The notes under the pieces were generated by a model that was not told where the DNA came from, made no database searches, and saw nothing but the letters and a program-made list of their open reading frames with translations. This document shows, piece after piece, positions 9,894-19,268 of a stretch of 64,000 nt of DNA. The position numbers and the translations under genes are program-made. This DNA is from UBA5951 sp009936885 (GTDB lineage Bacteria > Pseudomonadota > Alphaproteobacteria > Puniceispirillales > Puniceispirillaceae). The stretch is from NCBI GenBank assembly GCA_937996625.1, contig CALKVA010000001.1:1-64000 (forward strand), given 5' to 3'. The first letter of the stretch is position 1. Every line of letters starts with the position of its first letter.

Positions 9894-10355
9894 ATGCTGG
9901 AAATCGGATCAAAAATACAAGATTTTACCATACCAACCGATCGCGGACATTTTTCTCTGTCTGACTATCAGGGCAGAAACATTGTCTTATTCTTTTTTCC
10001 AAGAGCCGATACTTCGGGTTGTACAAAAGAAGCATTGGCTTTTACCTCTTTGCTGGCAGAGTTTGATGCCGCAAACACGGTGGTGATTGGCATCTCAAAA
10101 GACACGCCTGAAAAACAAGCTAAATTTCGGGCAAAACACAATCTCGAATGTATATTAGGCGCAGATAATGAAACAGATATTTGTGAGCAGTTTGGCATTT
10201 GGGTTGAAAAATCAATGTATGGAAGGTCCTATATGGGGATTGAGCGCTCTACTTTCTTGATTGACCCTGATGGCAAAATTACGAAAATATGGCGTAAAGT
10301 TAAAGTACCAGGCCATGCTGAGGACGTGCTAGCGCAGGTGCAAGCTGGCGGCTAA
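9894..10355 (+). CDS. bcp: thiol peroxidase of the BCP/PrxQ family
   Basis: This reduces hydroperoxides using thioredoxin-type donors. The 153-residue thioredoxin fold has the peroxidatic cysteine C43 in the motif PRADTSGCTKEA. The usual PrxQ resolving cysteine five residues later is absent (alanine-leucine there). C86, in the HNLECILG helix, could resolve instead, as described for some BCPs with the second cysteine in alpha-3; that is inference. The start follows GCGGAGCAAGTACCG, with GGAG well placed. Its stop overlaps the next start (TAATG), coupling it to the DUF455 gene. Confidence 0.93.
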   Translation: MLEIGSKIQDFTIPTDRGHFSLSDYQGRNIVLFFFPRADTSGCTKEALAFTSLLAEFDAANTVVIGISKDTPEKQAKFRAKHNLECILGADNETDICEQFGIWVEKSMYGRSYMGIERSTFLIDPDGKITKIWRKVKVPGHAEDVLAQVQAGG

Positions 10356-11164
10356 TGCTTGAAAAGGATATATGCTACGAGCTGTTATCTGCCTATGCCG
10401 AGACTGATGCTTCTCTGAAAGCACAAATAACACGGCAAATTGCAGAAAGTCTCAAATCAGGAACATTTAATAGTTTAAAGCACCTATCTGTACCGCTTCG
10501 ACCTGGCAGGCCAGCACAGCCTGAACTACGCCCTCCAAAAGATATGCCAAGGCGCAGGATTAATTCTGCCCCTGCTGGGCGAATTGCGCTCATCCATGCG
10601 ATAGCCCATATAGAGTTAAATGCCATCGACCTTGCTCTTGATATGATATTGCGTTTTAGCAACCGACAATTGCCATTTGATTATGTTAGAGACTGGATGA
10701 GTGTTGCTGATGACGAAGCTCGCCACTTCTTGATGCTAAATGGCAGGCTGCAAGAGCTAGATAGTTTTTATGGGGCGCTTCCGGCACATAACGGATTATG
10801 GCAGGCAGCAGAAGAAACCGCACATGACTTGCTAGCAAGACTTGCTATTACGCCTCTGGTTCTCGAAGCGCGGGGGTTAGATATAACGCCTCAGCTTATT
10901 GATAAGATGAAAACAATAGGAGACACCAAAACCGCTGATTGTTTTGCCATTATTATGGAGGATGAAATAGGTCACGTTCGCGTAGGGAAAAACTGGTTTG
11001 ATTATGAATGTGGCAGACTACGCCAAGATCCCATCAGCGCTTGGCAAAAAGCGGTAAACACATATTTCCATGGCTCGCTTAAACCACCCTTTAATATAGA
11101 AGCTCGAGATGCTGCCAGATTTTCTGCTGCCTTTTACCAGCCTCTTGCCACACCCACAAAATAA
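10355..11164 (+). CDS. DUF455 ferritin-like protein
   Basis: A 269-residue helical protein of the DUF455 family. Four carboxylate/histidine segments typical of a ferritin-like di-metal site are visible: HIELNAIDLA, DDEARHF, LEARGLD and MEDEIGHVRVG. The enzyme activity is not established; sequence relatives include the tRNA hydroxylase-type diiron proteins. The start codon overlaps the bcp stop codon by one base, so translation is probably coupled. Pairing with a peroxidase could fit a metal- or peroxide-linked role, but this is inference. It converges on prfB with an 18-bp gap. Confidence 0.85.
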   Translation: MLEKDICYELLSAYAETDASLKAQITRQIAESLKSGTFNSLKHLSVPLRPGRPAQPELRPPKDMPRRRINSAPAGRIALIHAIAHIELNAIDLALDMILRFSNRQLPFDYVRDWMSVADDEARHFLMLNGRLQELDSFYGALPAHNGLWQAAEETAHDLLARLAITPLVLEARGLDITPQLIDKMKTIGDTKTADCFAIIMEDEIGHVRVGKNWFDYECGRLRQDPISAWQKAVNTYFHGSLKPPFNIEARDAARFSAAFYQPLATPTK

Positions 11165-11182
11165 ATAACTTAAAATAAATAA

Positions 11183-12289
11183 TTATCGTGTCATACCCAC
11201 TTTTGCGGCAAGACTAGCTTCTATAAAATCGTCAATATCTCCATCTAATACTGCCTGTGTATTGCCAGTTTCAACCTGAGTTCTAAGATCTTTTACCATT
11301 TGGTAGGGATGCAACACATAGGATCGTATCTGGCTTCCCCATCCATTATCCGCTTTAGCGGCATTTCCTTCTATCGCTGCATTTTCTCGTTTTTGAAGCT
11401 CAACCTCGTATAATCTTGCTCTCAGCATTTTCATTGCTGTTGCTCTATTGCGGTGTTGGGACCTGTCTGACTGACATTGAACTATAATGTTTGTTGGAAT
11501 ATGGGTTATTCGAATAGCTGAATCGGTTGTATTAACATGTTGGCCGCCAGCGCCAGATGCTCTAAAGGTATCTACCCTTAGATCCTTCTCCTCGATGTCA
11601 ATTTCAATATTATCATCAATTTCTGGATATACCCAAATGCTGGAAAAGCTTGTATGCCTGCGTGCTGAACTATCAAAAGGCGATATCCTAACCAATCTGT
11701 GAACGCCAGACTCTGTCTTTATCCATCCATAACTGCTATCCCCAACAATTCTTATGGTAGCTGATTTTATCCCAGCCTCTTCGCCATCCGCCTCATCAAT
11801 CAGCTCTACTTTAAAACCATGGCGTTCAGCCCATCTCATATACATCCGCAATAGCATTGCAGCCCAATCTTGTGCCTCTGTTCCGCCAGCACCTGAATGG
11901 ATTTCAACAAAGCAGTTATTTTTATCAGCCTCACCTGATAACAGACTTGCTATCTGCCTTTTGCTGGCTATGACAGCAAGCTGCTGAATTGCATTCTCAG
12001 TTTCTTTAATTAAATCTCCATCTTGCTCATCATTAGCAAGTTCCAGCATTTCAATCTGCTCTGCTAATCCATCGTTCAATTCTTTTATGCTTTGAATTTG
12101 GGCCTCTAATATTGTTTTCTCGCGCATTAATTCTTGCGCATTTTTTTGATCATTCCAGAAGTCCGTTGAAGAGCTACTCTCTTCAATCTGGGAGATTCTA
12201 TCAAGTGCGTTCTGCCAGTTTACGTGTTTTTTCAATAGCAGAATTGCCTGTTCGATAGCGTCTATGGAGTGCTGTGTTTCTGCTTGCAT
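11183..12289 (-). CDS. prfB: peptide chain release factor 2
   Basis: RF2 terminates translation at UGA and UAA. The 368-residue protein shows the codon-recognition motif SPF (in VRISPFDSS) and the peptidyl hydrolysis motif GGQ (GAGGQHVNTTDSA). The reading frame is continuous from the start codon. The in-frame UGA and programmed +1 frameshift that autoregulate RF2 in E. coli are absent, which is common in Alphaproteobacteria. It is the last gene of an amiC-mrcA-prfB run, a conserved alphaproteobacterial order, and lies 89 bp after mrcA. Confidence 0.97.
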   Translation of the reverse strand: MQAETQHSIDAIEQAILLLKKHVNWQNALDRISQIEESSSSTDFWNDQKNAQELMREKTILEAQIQSIKELNDGLAEQIEMLELANDEQDGDLIKETENAIQQLAVIASKRQIASLLSGEADKNNCFVEIHSGAGGTEAQDWAAMLLRMYMRWAERHGFKVELIDEADGEEAGIKSATIRIVGDSSYGWIKTESGVHRLVRISPFDSSARRHTSFSSIWVYPEIDDNIEIDIEEKDLRVDTFRASGAGGQHVNTTDSAIRITHIPTNIIVQCQSDRSQHRNRATAMKMLRARLYEVELQKRENAAIEGNAAKADNGWGSQIRSYVLHPYQMVKDLRTQVETGNTQAVLDGDIDDFIEASLAAKVGMTR

Positions 12290-12378
12290 AATAGGAACTT
12301 AACTGAGCTGTTAGATGAAAAATATAACGTTATATGTGATACGAATTACCTCCTACCATAGTGATAAAGTAGCAGCTA

Positions 12379-14799
12379 TCAATATAAATCAGGTGTATTA
12401 ACAGTTTGATCTATCATTTTATCTTTTGGAAGGTCAATTAGATTAGGAGATGACGGGGATTGCCCTGGCTTAAAGACTTCCATTACGACATCTGGATTGG
12501 AAAGCTTTACCTGATATCCTTTTTCGGCATGAACTGGGTATAGATTGACTCCGTCAGGACGGCGGAACGGAATTTGAGGGGCATCTGCCAAAGCTTCAGC
12601 CATAAAAGATTGAAAAATTGGGACTGCGGCAGTGGACCCAGTCTCACGTTTTCCAAGCGGTCTTGGCTTATCATAACCTACAAAAACGCCTGCAACCAAA
12701 TCTGGTGAGAACCCAATAAACCAGGCATTTGTATTATCATTAGTAGTACCTGTTTTACCTGCAAGCACTAACCCTGTCTGGAGTAATTTTCGCCCCGTTC
12801 CTCTTTTTACCACGCCCTCAAGCATTGTGATGATTTGATAGGCAGAGGCAGGATCTGTTAATTGCTCTCTATTATCAGGCAATATTGGCACTGCTTGTTC
12901 TCTCCATCCTGTATCTACAACACATTGCTCACATCTTCTGGTGTCATGTCGCATTATAGTTTTTCCATATCGGTCTTGCACTTTGTCAATCAAGCTCGGA
13001 GTGATTTTTAGCCCGCCATTTACCAGCTGGCCATATGCTGCTGTAATCCGCACCAAAGTTGTTTCTCCGGCGCCAAGTGCCATGGATAAATATGGTGGTA
13101 AATTCGTGTTTATATTAAATTTTTGGGCATAATTTTGAACTTCTTGCATGCCAATAGCCATCGCCAACCTAGCTGTCATCAAATTGCGTGATTTTTCGAT
13201 ACCAACTCTCATAATGGATGGGCCATAAAATTGTTTGGTGTAATTAGATGGTTTCCATTTAGGCAAGCCAGGGCCTTGATCAATTGCTAATGGCGCATCC
13301 AGAATTTGAGTTGTTGGACTATAGCCTTGGTCAAGTGCGGCAAGATATATAAAGGGTTTAAAGGCCGAACCTGGTTGGCGATATGCTTGGCTTGCCCTGT
13401 TAAATTCTGAATCATTAAAATTATACCCGCCAGACATAGCAAGCATTCTTCCAGTATGAGGGTCCATTGCAACAATTGCCCCCTCAACAAGAGGTCTCTG
13501 CCCAAGTGCCCAATCTTCTGGCCTTGGCTCATAGTCTTGGGTTACAAGATCTTTAGCGCTATCTGGCCTTTGTACAATCACAATATCCCCTGCAGACAGC
13601 GCTTCATTTAAGGATGTTATTCGTGGCGGGCGAATGCCATCCTTGTTACGTGGCGGATAAGCCCATTTTGCGAGTGAAAATGGGATAATACCTTTACCAC
13701 CTTGCACGTAAATAAAAGCTTCATCTGGTTTCACTTGCAAGACCAAAGCAGCGTATCGTCCCTCTGGCATTGTCATGGTTATATCTAAAAGCTGATTATC
13801 TATGTTTTCTGGGCTGTCAATCTGTGTAATCGGACCTCGCCAACCTTGGCGCCTGTCTAAAGATTCCAGACCATTAATCAATGCCTCACGTGCCAGCTTT
13901 TGTAACTTTGGATCAAGCGTGGTTCGAACAGACAAACCGCCCCCATAAAGCATGTCGGAGCCATATAATGAGACAAGCTCGCGTCTTACTTCTTCTGTAA
14001 AATAAGGGGCATCGGCAAGATCAGAGCCTGTCTGTGCACGAACACCCAAATCAAATGATTGCGCATACACTTTTTCATCTTCGCTGATATATCCATTTAA
14101 GAACATTTGCTGCAAGACCCAGTTTCGTCTTGCAATCGCAGAACTGGTTTTTCGGATAGGGTGATAGTTATTCGGGGCCTTTGGCAATGCAGCAAGATAG
14201 GCTATTTCGTGTAATTCTAATTGATCCAATGGCTTATCAAAATAATTCAAAGCTGCAGCTGCCACACCATAGCTGGAGAGCCCTAGATAAATATCGTTTA
14301 AATAAAGAGCAAGTATATCACTCTTCTCCAATGCATGCTCTATGCGAATTGCAAGAATGGCTTCTTTGATTTTACGTTCAACTGACACCTCATTCGTTAG
14401 AAGAAAGTTTTTTGCTACCTGCTGTGTAATTGTTGATGCGCCAATTGGCCTTCTTCCAGAGCCCATATTAGAAATATTAGTGATGATGGCGCGGCTCAAA
14501 GCCCTTAAATCGACCCCAAAATGCTTGTAAAAAGATTTATCCTCTGCTGAGAGGAAGGCCGCTATAAGGTCTGGCGGCATTGCCTGTGTAGGCATGAATA
14601 AACGTTTCTGCGTCGCATATTCTGCCAATAACGCGCCATCACCTGCATGAATACGTGTTACAACAGGCGGCTCATAATCGGCAAGCTTTGCATAATCTGG
14701 CAAATCCCTCCCAAATAACCAAAACACCCATAAAACACTGCTTATGCCAGCAAGCATGCACAGCATCAAAAACGTAAATATTCCAAAAAACCATTTCAT
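12379..14799 (-). CDS. mrcA: penicillin-binding protein 1A (bifunctional transglycosylase/transpeptidase)
   Basis: A class A PBP that polymerises and cross-links peptidoglycan. The 806-residue protein has one N-terminal membrane anchor (about residues 5-30). The GT51 domain carries the catalytic glutamate in SAEDKSFYKH (E86) and the STITQQVAKN motif. An OB-like linker follows. The transpeptidase domain shows SxxK in GSAFKPF, an SRN-like motif in EKSRNLMT and KTGTT. A cysteine pair near residues 613-616 (RRCEQCV) is notable for an extracytoplasmic protein but is seen in related PBP1A sequences. It lies between amiC and prfB on the minus strand. Confidence 0.96.
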   Translation of the reverse strand: MKWFFGIFTFLMLCMLAGISSVLWVFWLFGRDLPDYAKLADYEPPVVTRIHAGDGALLAEYATQKRLFMPTQAMPPDLIAAFLSAEDKSFYKHFGVDLRALSRAIITNISNMGSGRRPIGASTITQQVAKNFLLTNEVSVERKIKEAILAIRIEHALEKSDILALYLNDIYLGLSSYGVAAAALNYFDKPLDQLELHEIAYLAALPKAPNNYHPIRKTSSAIARRNWVLQQMFLNGYISEDEKVYAQSFDLGVRAQTGSDLADAPYFTEEVRRELVSLYGSDMLYGGGLSVRTTLDPKLQKLAREALINGLESLDRRQGWRGPITQIDSPENIDNQLLDITMTMPEGRYAALVLQVKPDEAFIYVQGGKGIIPFSLAKWAYPPRNKDGIRPPRITSLNEALSAGDIVIVQRPDSAKDLVTQDYEPRPEDWALGQRPLVEGAIVAMDPHTGRMLAMSGGYNFNDSEFNRASQAYRQPGSAFKPFIYLAALDQGYSPTTQILDAPLAIDQGPGLPKWKPSNYTKQFYGPSIMRVGIEKSRNLMTARLAMAIGMQEVQNYAQKFNINTNLPPYLSMALGAGETTLVRITAAYGQLVNGGLKITPSLIDKVQDRYGKTIMRHDTRRCEQCVVDTGWREQAVPILPDNREQLTDPASAYQIITMLEGVVKRGTGRKLLQTGLVLAGKTGTTNDNTNAWFIGFSPDLVAGVFVGYDKPRPLGKRETGSTAAVPIFQSFMAEALADAPQIPFRRPDGVNLYPVHAEKGYQVKLSNPDVVMEVFKPGQSPSSPNLIDLPKDKMIDQTVNTPDLY

Positions 14800-14884
14800 A
14801 ATCTTTGTCTGTAATTTCTCTTTAGGGCATTTTTATGACACTGCTTTTTACCGTAACGGTTCTGCATTCATTACCCTAACTTCA

Positions 14885-16288
14885 TTATTTGCGCGAAGAT
14901 GACTTTAAATATACCAAAATAGCATCCGCTATTTTTTTCGTTAAAGCATCAATATAGCTATTTTTTTTCAGATTTGCTTCATCTTGCTGATTTGTAAGAA
15001 ACCCCATCTCAACTAATACTGATGGAATGTCTGGTGACTTTAATACTGCAAAACCAGCAAACCTATGGCCACGTTTATCCCCGCCCGGAAAAGAGCGCAC
15101 CTGTTCTAAAATAGAGTTAGCAACATAGGTAGATTCGTTCATAGATTCTCTTTGGAACATGCCTAATAATGCATTCGCAGCGAGAGGATCCTCAACTGCC
15201 AAATCTGGTCCACCAATAAGGTCTGCCTTATTCTCACGTTCCGCTATTAGCGCTGCTTCTTTATCAGAAGCAGTGTCTGATAGTGAGAATACAGATATGC
15301 CATATGCCTTTGCATTTGGGGCTGCATCTGCATGAATTGACACAAACAAATCAGCTTGATGCTGGCGTGCAATTGCAATTCTATCTCGCAACCTAATAAA
15401 GCTATCATCTTCTCTGGTAAGCCTTGCAATCACTTGCCCTGTGCTATTCAAATGATCCGCAAGCAACTTTGATGCCTTAAATGTAATATCCTTCTCTCTT
15501 GTTCCGGTAATACCGATGGCACCTGGGTCTTTGCCGCCATGACCTGCATCAATTGTAACAACCCACCTTCTTGGCCGTTGTTCTGGAGACTTAAGCGTGA
15601 CGACACTGCCAGAGAGATTTGTATTTTGCTTTTGGTCTGGCTGATTTGAGGAATTAGAATAATTTTTATCCATAATATTCTCGCTCATAAAAGCATCAAG
15701 CTGGTTAGTTGCAAGATAGGGCGTTTTTTTAAGAGCCGATCGTGCTAAAGCAAATGCTGTACTACCTCGGTTAAGAACATCTACCACTATTCGGTAGCCA
15801 GATGCATTAGAGCTATCCGTCTCATTAGGAGGCAACAAAAATGCTGCAATCGGAGCTGCAGCTTCTGATAATTCAAAAACTAGCCTGCCTGTATCAGAGT
15901 CTGGATTTCCATATCTGTAGGAAGTTAATGAGCCAAAAGATAGCCTTCCTGATTTTGGCAGGCTAGGCACATCCCAAACAGTATGCGCTGTATCAATAAC
16001 AAGCCGGTAAGGATTTTCTAGCAAAAATAGCCTTGCTTCAGGAATAGTGCTTGTTTCCACAACAATTCGTGTAGCAGGCCCCGCTAGACCATCTAATTGT
16101 TGTGTATCTGTTATTTCTCCAAAGCGGAAAGCGATATAACTATTCTGAGCATCAGCCTTGGTTGCGGATATGCCAGCTAAATCACAAATAACAAATAGGC
16201 TTATTAAAAGCAGCAGCTGCAGGGCCGCTAACAAGACCCGTTTCAAATGATTTTGAAAATCGATGATGTGAATATCTAATGAGGTCAA
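14885..16288 (-). CDS. amiC: N-acetylmuramoyl-L-alanine amidase with AMIN domain
   Basis: A periplasmic zinc amidase that cleaves the lactyl-amide bond of peptidoglycan, needed for daughter-cell separation. The 467-residue protein has a hydrophobic signal segment (about 19-36), an AMIN septum-targeting domain, a linker, and a C-terminal Amidase_3 domain. Zinc ligands are visible in IDAGHGGKDPG and FVSIHADA, and the catalytic glutamate in LVEMGFLTN. It is divergent from rne and precedes mrcA by 85 bp, consistent with a cell-wall operon. The N terminus before the signal segment is long, so a later start is possible. Confidence 0.94.
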   Translation of the reverse strand: MTSLDIHIIDFQNHLKRVLLAALQLLLLISLFVICDLAGISATKADAQNSYIAFRFGEITDTQQLDGLAGPATRIVVETSTIPEARLFLLENPYRLVIDTAHTVWDVPSLPKSGRLSFGSLTSYRYGNPDSDTGRLVFELSEAAAPIAAFLLPPNETDSSNASGYRIVVDVLNRGSTAFALARSALKKTPYLATNQLDAFMSENIMDKNYSNSSNQPDQKQNTNLSGSVVTLKSPEQRPRRWVVTIDAGHGGKDPGAIGITGTREKDITFKASKLLADHLNSTGQVIARLTREDDSFIRLRDRIAIARQHQADLFVSIHADAAPNAKAYGISVFSLSDTASDKEAALIAERENKADLIGGPDLAVEDPLAANALLGMFQRESMNESTYVANSILEQVRSFPGGDKRGHRFAGFAVLKSPDIPSVLVEMGFLTNQQDEANLKKNSYIDALTKKIADAILVYLKSSSRK

Positions 16289-16773
16289 TCAACTACCAAC
16301 TTCTATTTTCAAACTGAGTTTTATGGTTTCATAACCACTAATCAAATCTCTGAATTACGCCATCAAGCTAACAAACAATCCAAAAGATAAAAATACTTAT
16401 CCTTAATTCTATATAATTTTCTTTTCATAATTTTACTTTCATGTGATATGACCTTATCAGTTGCAAAGAGATCGCACAAAGCAGACGTTTTTGTATGGAA
16501 TTATCCGTTACCAAAAATAAGCTTGTAAACAGAGCTTTGCAAATCGACTATTTTATACATTCAGCAGAATGATGAACCTTACAATGACTATGATGAATAA
16601 ATTTTTATTATCCGCCAAGCCAGTTTTATTTCGGCATAGTGGCTACACAGATTGCCACGTAAATCATAGTGATATCTATACCATTCTGAACATTTCTGGT
16701 TTAGCGCCAGCCATTGAACATTCGTCTTGCAACCGCACCTATGACGGCGTGCAAACGACAGAGAGATTTACTT
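16289..16773 (+). other. 485-bp divergent intergenic region and rne leader
   Basis: This gap separates the divergent amiC and rne starts and must hold both promoters. I see no convincing coding sequence. There is a small hairpin, GTGGC/GCCAC (16639-16643 with 16654-16658), and a GC-richer stretch (about 16705-16760) just before the rne ribosome site. RNase E messages in other bacteria are autoregulated through a long 5' leader, so the last few hundred bases may be transcribed as a structured leader; this is inference. No promoter could be called with confidence. Confidence 0.5.
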
Positions 16774-19146
16774 ATGAGCAAAAAACTACTTATCGACGCC
16801 CACCAACCCGAAGAAACTCGTGTGGTGCTGCTTTATGACCAAAAAATTGAAGAATTTGATTACGAAAACACAGCAAGAAAACAACTAAAAGGTAATGTAT
16901 ATCTAGCCCGCATAACGCGTGTCGAGCCTTCATTGCAGGCTGCCTTTGTTGAATATGGCGGAAACCGTCAAGGGTTTCTGGCCTTTAGCGAAATACATCC
17001 TGATTATTATCGCATTCCTATTGAAGATAGAGAGGCCCTGCAGGCACAAGTAGAGCCTGTAGAAGATGAAGATGATGAAGCCTCCACCTCTCAGAGTGAC
17101 ACGCTAGAGACAATTGATAGCGAAGAAGAAATAGGTAATTCTGCTAAGAAAATACTACCAACTGCCTTGCATAAATATAAAATTCAAGAGGTTATTTCTC
17201 GCAAACAAATACTTCTTGTGCAGGTTGTTAAAGAAGAGCGCGGCAATAAAGGCGCTGCACTTACCACCTATTTATCACTTGCTGGACGCTATTGTGTTCT
17301 AATGCCAAACAGCAATAGAGGCGGAGGCGTATCACGTAAGATAAATAACCCCGCTGATAGAAAAAGACTAAAATCTATTGTCAGCGAGTTAGATATAGCT
17401 GACGGAATGGCTGTAATCGTTAGAACAGCTGGATCCAAGAGAACCAAAACAGAAATTAAAAGAGACTATTCCTATCTAACTAAATTATGGAATGATATCA
17501 GATCGAATACGATGAAATCAGAGGCACCAAGCCTTATACATGAAGAAGGCAGTTTAGTTAAACGCGCCATTCGGGATATTTATACGAACGATATTGAAGA
17601 AGTATATGTGGAAGGGGCAGAAAGCTACAAGATAGCAAAAACCCATATGAAAATGCTTATTCCTAGCCATGCCAAAAGAGTAGTTGAATTTAAGGGTGAC
17701 AGACGCTTATTCCAACACCACCAAGTAGAATCACAGCTTGATCAGATACATCATAATGAAGTGACCTTAAAATCTGGCGGGTATCTAGTGTTAAACCAGA
17801 CAGAAGCACTTGTGGCAATTGACGTAAACTCTGGAAAAGCAACAAGAGAGCGTAATATTGAAGAGACTGCCGTAAAAACCAATCTTGAAGCTGCTGAGGA
17901 AATTGGAAGACAACTTAAACTCAGAGACTTATCAGGGCTGGTTGTAATTGATTTCATTGATATGGAAGAAAACAGAAATCAGCATCTTGTCGAGCGGCGA
18001 TTAAAAGAGGCCCTTCGAAACGACCGAGCGAGAATACAGGTGGGCGGCATAAGCCATTTTGGACTGCTTGAGATGTCACGGCAAAGATTGCGCCCCTCTT
18101 TGGTTGAATCTATTTCTCAGGCATGTCCTCATTGCGAGGGAACAGGCAGGGTGCGATCTGTAAATTCATCTGCACTTCATATCTTACGGGTTCTGGAGGA
18201 GGAAATTACTGGCATATCAGCGCAAGAACTATCAATCGTGGTTCACACAGATGTTGCGCTTTATATTCTCAACGAAAAGCGTGCAACGCTTTCAGAGCTT
18301 GAGAAGAAAGCAAATTGTAAGATTTCGATTCAAGCAGATGCAAGCCTGCTGGAAAATGATTATCGATTATTGAAAGATAATATTTTGCTAGAAACCAAGG
18401 AAACCCCCATATCTAAAAGTAAGCCTGAAACTGCAAAAGCGCCTCATCATCCCCCTCGTCTCTCAAGTGAGGAAGATACCGAAGATGGCGACCAGCCAAA
18501 ACGAAAGCGGCGTGGTCGACGTGGTGGCAGGCGAAGGCGCAGGCGCGATGGCGACGAAGCTATTATTTCTCAAACATCGCAGACTGAAACAGAAACGCAA
18601 GGTGTGCCAAGTGCGGAGGCTGAAACTGAGCAAAAAAGTGAACACCCCGCTAATTCAGATACACAGTCTGATAAAACACAAGCCAGACCAAAATCACGTA
18701 GACGGCGCGGCAATAAACCAAAACAAAACCAACAACTGTTAAACGAAGCGGATGATACTGCTGCAATTAGCACCTCCCCGGAAAATTCCTCAGAACCGCA
18801 AACTAGTGACGAGGCCCCAAAAGTGGAGCCAAAAGCAAAGAAAGCTAAGAAAAAAACAGCTCGTAACAGTGTCGCTGAAACAACTGCAGATGATAGCGAG
18901 ACAAACAAAACTACCAGACCCAAAAGTCTGAAAACTCAGACAAAAAAAGCAGGGGCTAAAAAACCCCCTAAAAAGGCAGTTAAGAAAAAGAAAAAACCAG
19001 CAGAAAATCAGTTAAGTGAAAATAGCACTGATAGCGTGCAACAATCGACAGGCAGAGAGCCTATTGCGTCTGTTGAGTTAGGTGTTACTGATGTTGGTAA
19101 TAAAGCGCCTGCTGCTAAGAAGCGCGGTTGGTGGTCGAAAAGCTAA
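16774..19146 (+). CDS. rne: ribonuclease E
   Basis: The central mRNA-decay and rRNA/tRNA-processing endonuclease and degradosome scaffold. The ATG at 16774 (MSKKLLIDAHQPEETRV) is preceded by GAGAG and gives 790 residues, matching family N termini better than upstream starts. The S1 domain holds an acidic insertion (about residues 90-130), as in other alphaproteobacterial RNase E. The catalytic region includes AIDVNSGKATRERN and VVIDFIDME, and the Zn-link is CPHCEGTG. The C-terminal third is low complexity: an arginine block (KRKRRGRRGGRRRRRR), acidic stretches and lysine-alanine repeats, typical of a disordered RNA/protein-binding scaffold. It ends in the conserved-looking GWWSKS. Confidence 0.96.
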   Translation: MSKKLLIDAHQPEETRVVLLYDQKIEEFDYENTARKQLKGNVYLARITRVEPSLQAAFVEYGGNRQGFLAFSEIHPDYYRIPIEDREALQAQVEPVEDEDDEASTSQSDTLETIDSEEEIGNSAKKILPTALHKYKIQEVISRKQILLVQVVKEERGNKGAALTTYLSLAGRYCVLMPNSNRGGGVSRKINNPADRKRLKSIVSELDIADGMAVIVRTAGSKRTKTEIKRDYSYLTKLWNDIRSNTMKSEAPSLIHEEGSLVKRAIRDIYTNDIEEVYVEGAESYKIAKTHMKMLIPSHAKRVVEFKGDRRLFQHHQVESQLDQIHHNEVTLKSGGYLVLNQTEALVAIDVNSGKATRERNIEETAVKTNLEAAEEIGRQLKLRDLSGLVVIDFIDMEENRNQHLVERRLKEALRNDRARIQVGGISHFGLLEMSRQRLRPSLVESISQACPHCEGTGRVRSVNSSALHILRVLEEEITGISAQELSIVVHTDVALYILNEKRATLSELEKKANCKISIQADASLLENDYRLLKDNILLETKETPISKSKPETAKAPHHPPRLSSEEDTEDGDQPKRKRRGRRGGRRRRRRDGDEAIISQTSQTETETQGVPSAEAETEQKSEHPANSDTQSDKTQARPKSRRRRGNKPKQNQQLLNEADDTAAISTSPENSSEPQTSDEAPKVEPKAKKAKKKTARNSVAETTADDSETNKTTRPKSLKTQTKKAGAKKPPKKAVKKKKKPAENQLSENSTDSVQQSTGREPIASVELGVTDVGNKAPAAKKRGWWSKS

Positions 19147-19170
19147 TCAAGATAAATAAAAAATCTTATA

Positions 19171-19205
19171 AGAGCAGATTAGTCTTTTAAATCTGCTCTT
19201 TTTTT
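19171..19205 (+). terminator. intrinsic terminator of rne
   Basis: A perfect 10-bp stem, AGAGCAGATT (19171-19180) with AATCTGCTCT (19190-19199), closes a 9-nt loop and runs directly into seven T residues. It begins 25 nt after the rne stop codon. On the opposite strand a T-rich run follows only several bases after the stem, so it may also weakly terminate the convergent aminotransferase transcript. Confidence 0.9.
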
Positions 19206-19268
19206 ACCTTAAAAAAAGGCACTATAATATCTAGCCTATTATGAATATTTATCAGCTAAGGTTATTTG

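Noticed and set aside
11183..12289. Programmed +1 frameshift in prfB
   Set aside because: The coding frame is continuous, with no in-frame UGA near codon 25, so the E. coli-type autoregulatory frameshift is absent; this is common in Alphaproteobacteria.
18570..18923. Minus-strand open frame inside rne
   Set aside because: It mirrors the low-complexity Lys/Ala/Glu-rich coding region of RNase E on the other strand, has no ribosome site and resembles no protein.
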